Positions 6,305 to 6,538 of a DNA stretch of 6,538 nt are shown here, in pieces; position 1 is the first letter of the stretch; the number at the start of each line of letters is the position of its first letter. Below the pieces are notes generated by a model. The model did no database searches, had not been told where the DNA came from, and saw only the letters and a program-made list of their open reading frames with translations. The position numbers and the translations under genes are program-made. The DNA is from Candidatus Cloacimonadota bacterium (GTDB taxonomy: Bacteria > Cloacimonadota > Cloacimonadia > Cloacimonadales > TCS61), in contig JAIORR010000263.1 of NCBI GenBank assembly GCA_021108055.1, forward strand, positions 1-6,538. The letters are read 5' to 3'.

Positions 6305-6316
6305 CGGTCTTCTATC

Positions 6317-6340
6317 GTTCCCATGCTCCTGCGTGGGAAT
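6317..6340. repeat. GTTCCC hairpin repeat, copy c
   Basis: GTTCCCATGC and GCGTGGGAAT around a TCCT loop, with wobble pairs at the T of CAT and at the outermost pair. It forms an inverted pair with copy d, 65 bases downstream. Confidence 0.78.
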
Positions 6341-6347
6341 GAGAAAC

Positions 6348-6363
6348 TGACGCTCCTGCGTCA
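6348..6363. repeat. short TCCT-loop hairpin related to the GTTCCC family
   Basis: TGACGC and GCGTCA with a TCCT loop share the core CGCTCCTGCG with the GTTCCC hairpins. A run of A follows, not T, so this is not a + strand terminator. Confidence 0.55.
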
Positions 6364-6372
6364 AAAAAGTTG

Positions 6373-6403
6373 AATTGTTCTAAACGCAGAGCGTTCAACA
6401 ATT
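6373..6403. repeat. nested imperfect hairpin
   Basis: The outer stem AATTGTT (6373-6379) with AACAATT (6397-6403) encloses an inner stem AACGC/GCGTT (6383-6395, loop AGA), with small unpaired bases between. It joins directly to GTTCCC copy d. Confidence 0.5.
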
Positions 6404-6405
6404 GT

Positions 6406-6429
6406 GTTCCCACGCAGGAGCGTGGGAAC
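6406..6429. repeat. GTTCCC hairpin repeat, copy d (loop inverted)
   Basis: A perfect 10-bp stem, GTTCCCACGC and GCGTGGGAAC, but the loop is AGGA, the reverse complement of the TCCT in copies a-c. The right flank AAGCTAAAA is the same as for copy a, so the core is flipped relative to its flank. Confidence 0.8.
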
Positions 6430-6442
6430 AAGCTAAAACAAT

Positions 6443-6466
6443 CCGGCTTCGTGAAAACTACGCCGG
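6443..6466 (+). repeat. hairpin in the leader of gene 4
   Basis: CCGGC (6443-6447) and GCCGG (6462-6466) form a 5-bp GC stem around a 14-base loop, ending four bases before AAGGAGG. It is placed like the 4441-4457 hairpin before gene 3, though the sequence differs. Confidence 0.4.
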
Positions 6467-6470
6467 GATA

Positions 6471-6477
6471 AAGGAGG
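6471..6477 (+). promoter_or_regulatory. ribosome binding site of gene 4
   Basis: AAGGAGG, five bases before the GTG at 6483. It supports GTG as the start codon of the truncated gene. Confidence 0.75.
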
Positions 6478-6482
6478 AAAAA

Positions 6483-6538
6483 GTGAAAAAGAGAAAAAAT
6501 TTAATTCTCTTGGCGGTCCTGATGGGACTAATGTTGGC
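6483..6538 (+). CDS. 5' end of a further exported protein, cut by the window end
   Basis: A GTG start is followed by 17 more complete codons encoding a basic KKRK stretch and a hydrophobic run (LILLAVLMGLML), a Sec signal peptide whose cleavage site lies beyond the window. It closely matches the start of gene 1 (MEKRKNLIL...), and a 22-base stretch (6489-6510) is identical to gene 1's 290-311. The leader before it is shared too. The gene is probably a paralogue of gene 1, or one that acquired the same leader and signal peptide; the domains that follow cannot be seen. Confidence 0.65.
   Translation, partial: MKKRKNLILLAVLMGLML

Noticed and set aside
6156..6350. 64-codon + strand open frame after gene 3
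   Set aside because: It starts within gene 3 and runs through the 118-bp palindrome and a GTTCCC hairpin. No SD and no protein-like character.
6348..6369. TGACGC-TCCT-GCGTCA hairpin as an intrinsic terminator
   Set aside because: It is followed by A residues on the + strand. A terminator for these genes would need a T-run after the stem, and the - strand has none after it.
2467..6429. The four GTTCCC repeats as a CRISPR array
   Set aside because: The spacing is irregular and gene-sized, the orientations are mixed, and no spacer-repeat periodicity or cas gene is present.

Overview
The window reads as part of a low-GC bacterial genome from the Fibrobacterota-Chlorobi-Bacteroidota assemblage, most likely Cloacimonadota or a close relative. 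Three things point there: type IX secretion-style C-terminal tails (NFPNPF followed by a FlgD-like Ig fold ending in KKCVI-K), DUF2341 and FN3 modules of the kind common in those genomes, and strong AGGAGG-type ribosome binding sites, which are unusual in true Bacteroidota. The phylum assignment is inference from style, not a search result.

All genes lie on the + strand and all appear to encode large exported proteins. Gene 1 (284-2437) is a 717-aa multidomain protein: signal peptide, DUF2341, a five-bladed-propeller (GH43/GH32-like) region that seems to be inserted into a concanavalin/LamG-like domain, then a terminal FN3. Genes 2 (2711-4384) and 3 (4480-6174) are tandem paralogues: signal peptide, Asp-box beta-propeller resembling the BNR_4 / PL24-PL25 lyase fold, and a C-terminal sorting domain. 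Gene 4 (from 6483, cut by the window end) starts with almost the same leader and signal peptide as gene 1, so the order looks like A-B-B-A'. A plausible shared role is surface-attached or secreted polysaccharide binding or degradation. No transporter, regulator or substrate-specific partner is visible here to fix the substrate.

Every spacer is packed with small palindromic repeats of several families: a 67-bp element with 9-bp terminal inverted repeats (128-194), GCTAANN heptamer tracts next to ribosome binding sites (226-260, degenerate at 2661-2696), GTTCCCACGC hairpins (2467, 4401, 6317, 6406), a cloverleaf-like element (2502-2558) with a truncated copy fused to a GTTCCC hairpin (4382-4424), and a ~118-bp imperfect palindrome (6187-6304). 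A GC-rich 24-bp segment inside the sorting-domain coding region of both paralogues looks like an in-frame insertion and lies within an 81-bp block identical between the two genes.

No RNA gene, CRISPR array, transposase gene or clear intrinsic terminator was found. Spacer 6175-6482 (308 bp) contains only repeats and the leader of gene 4.
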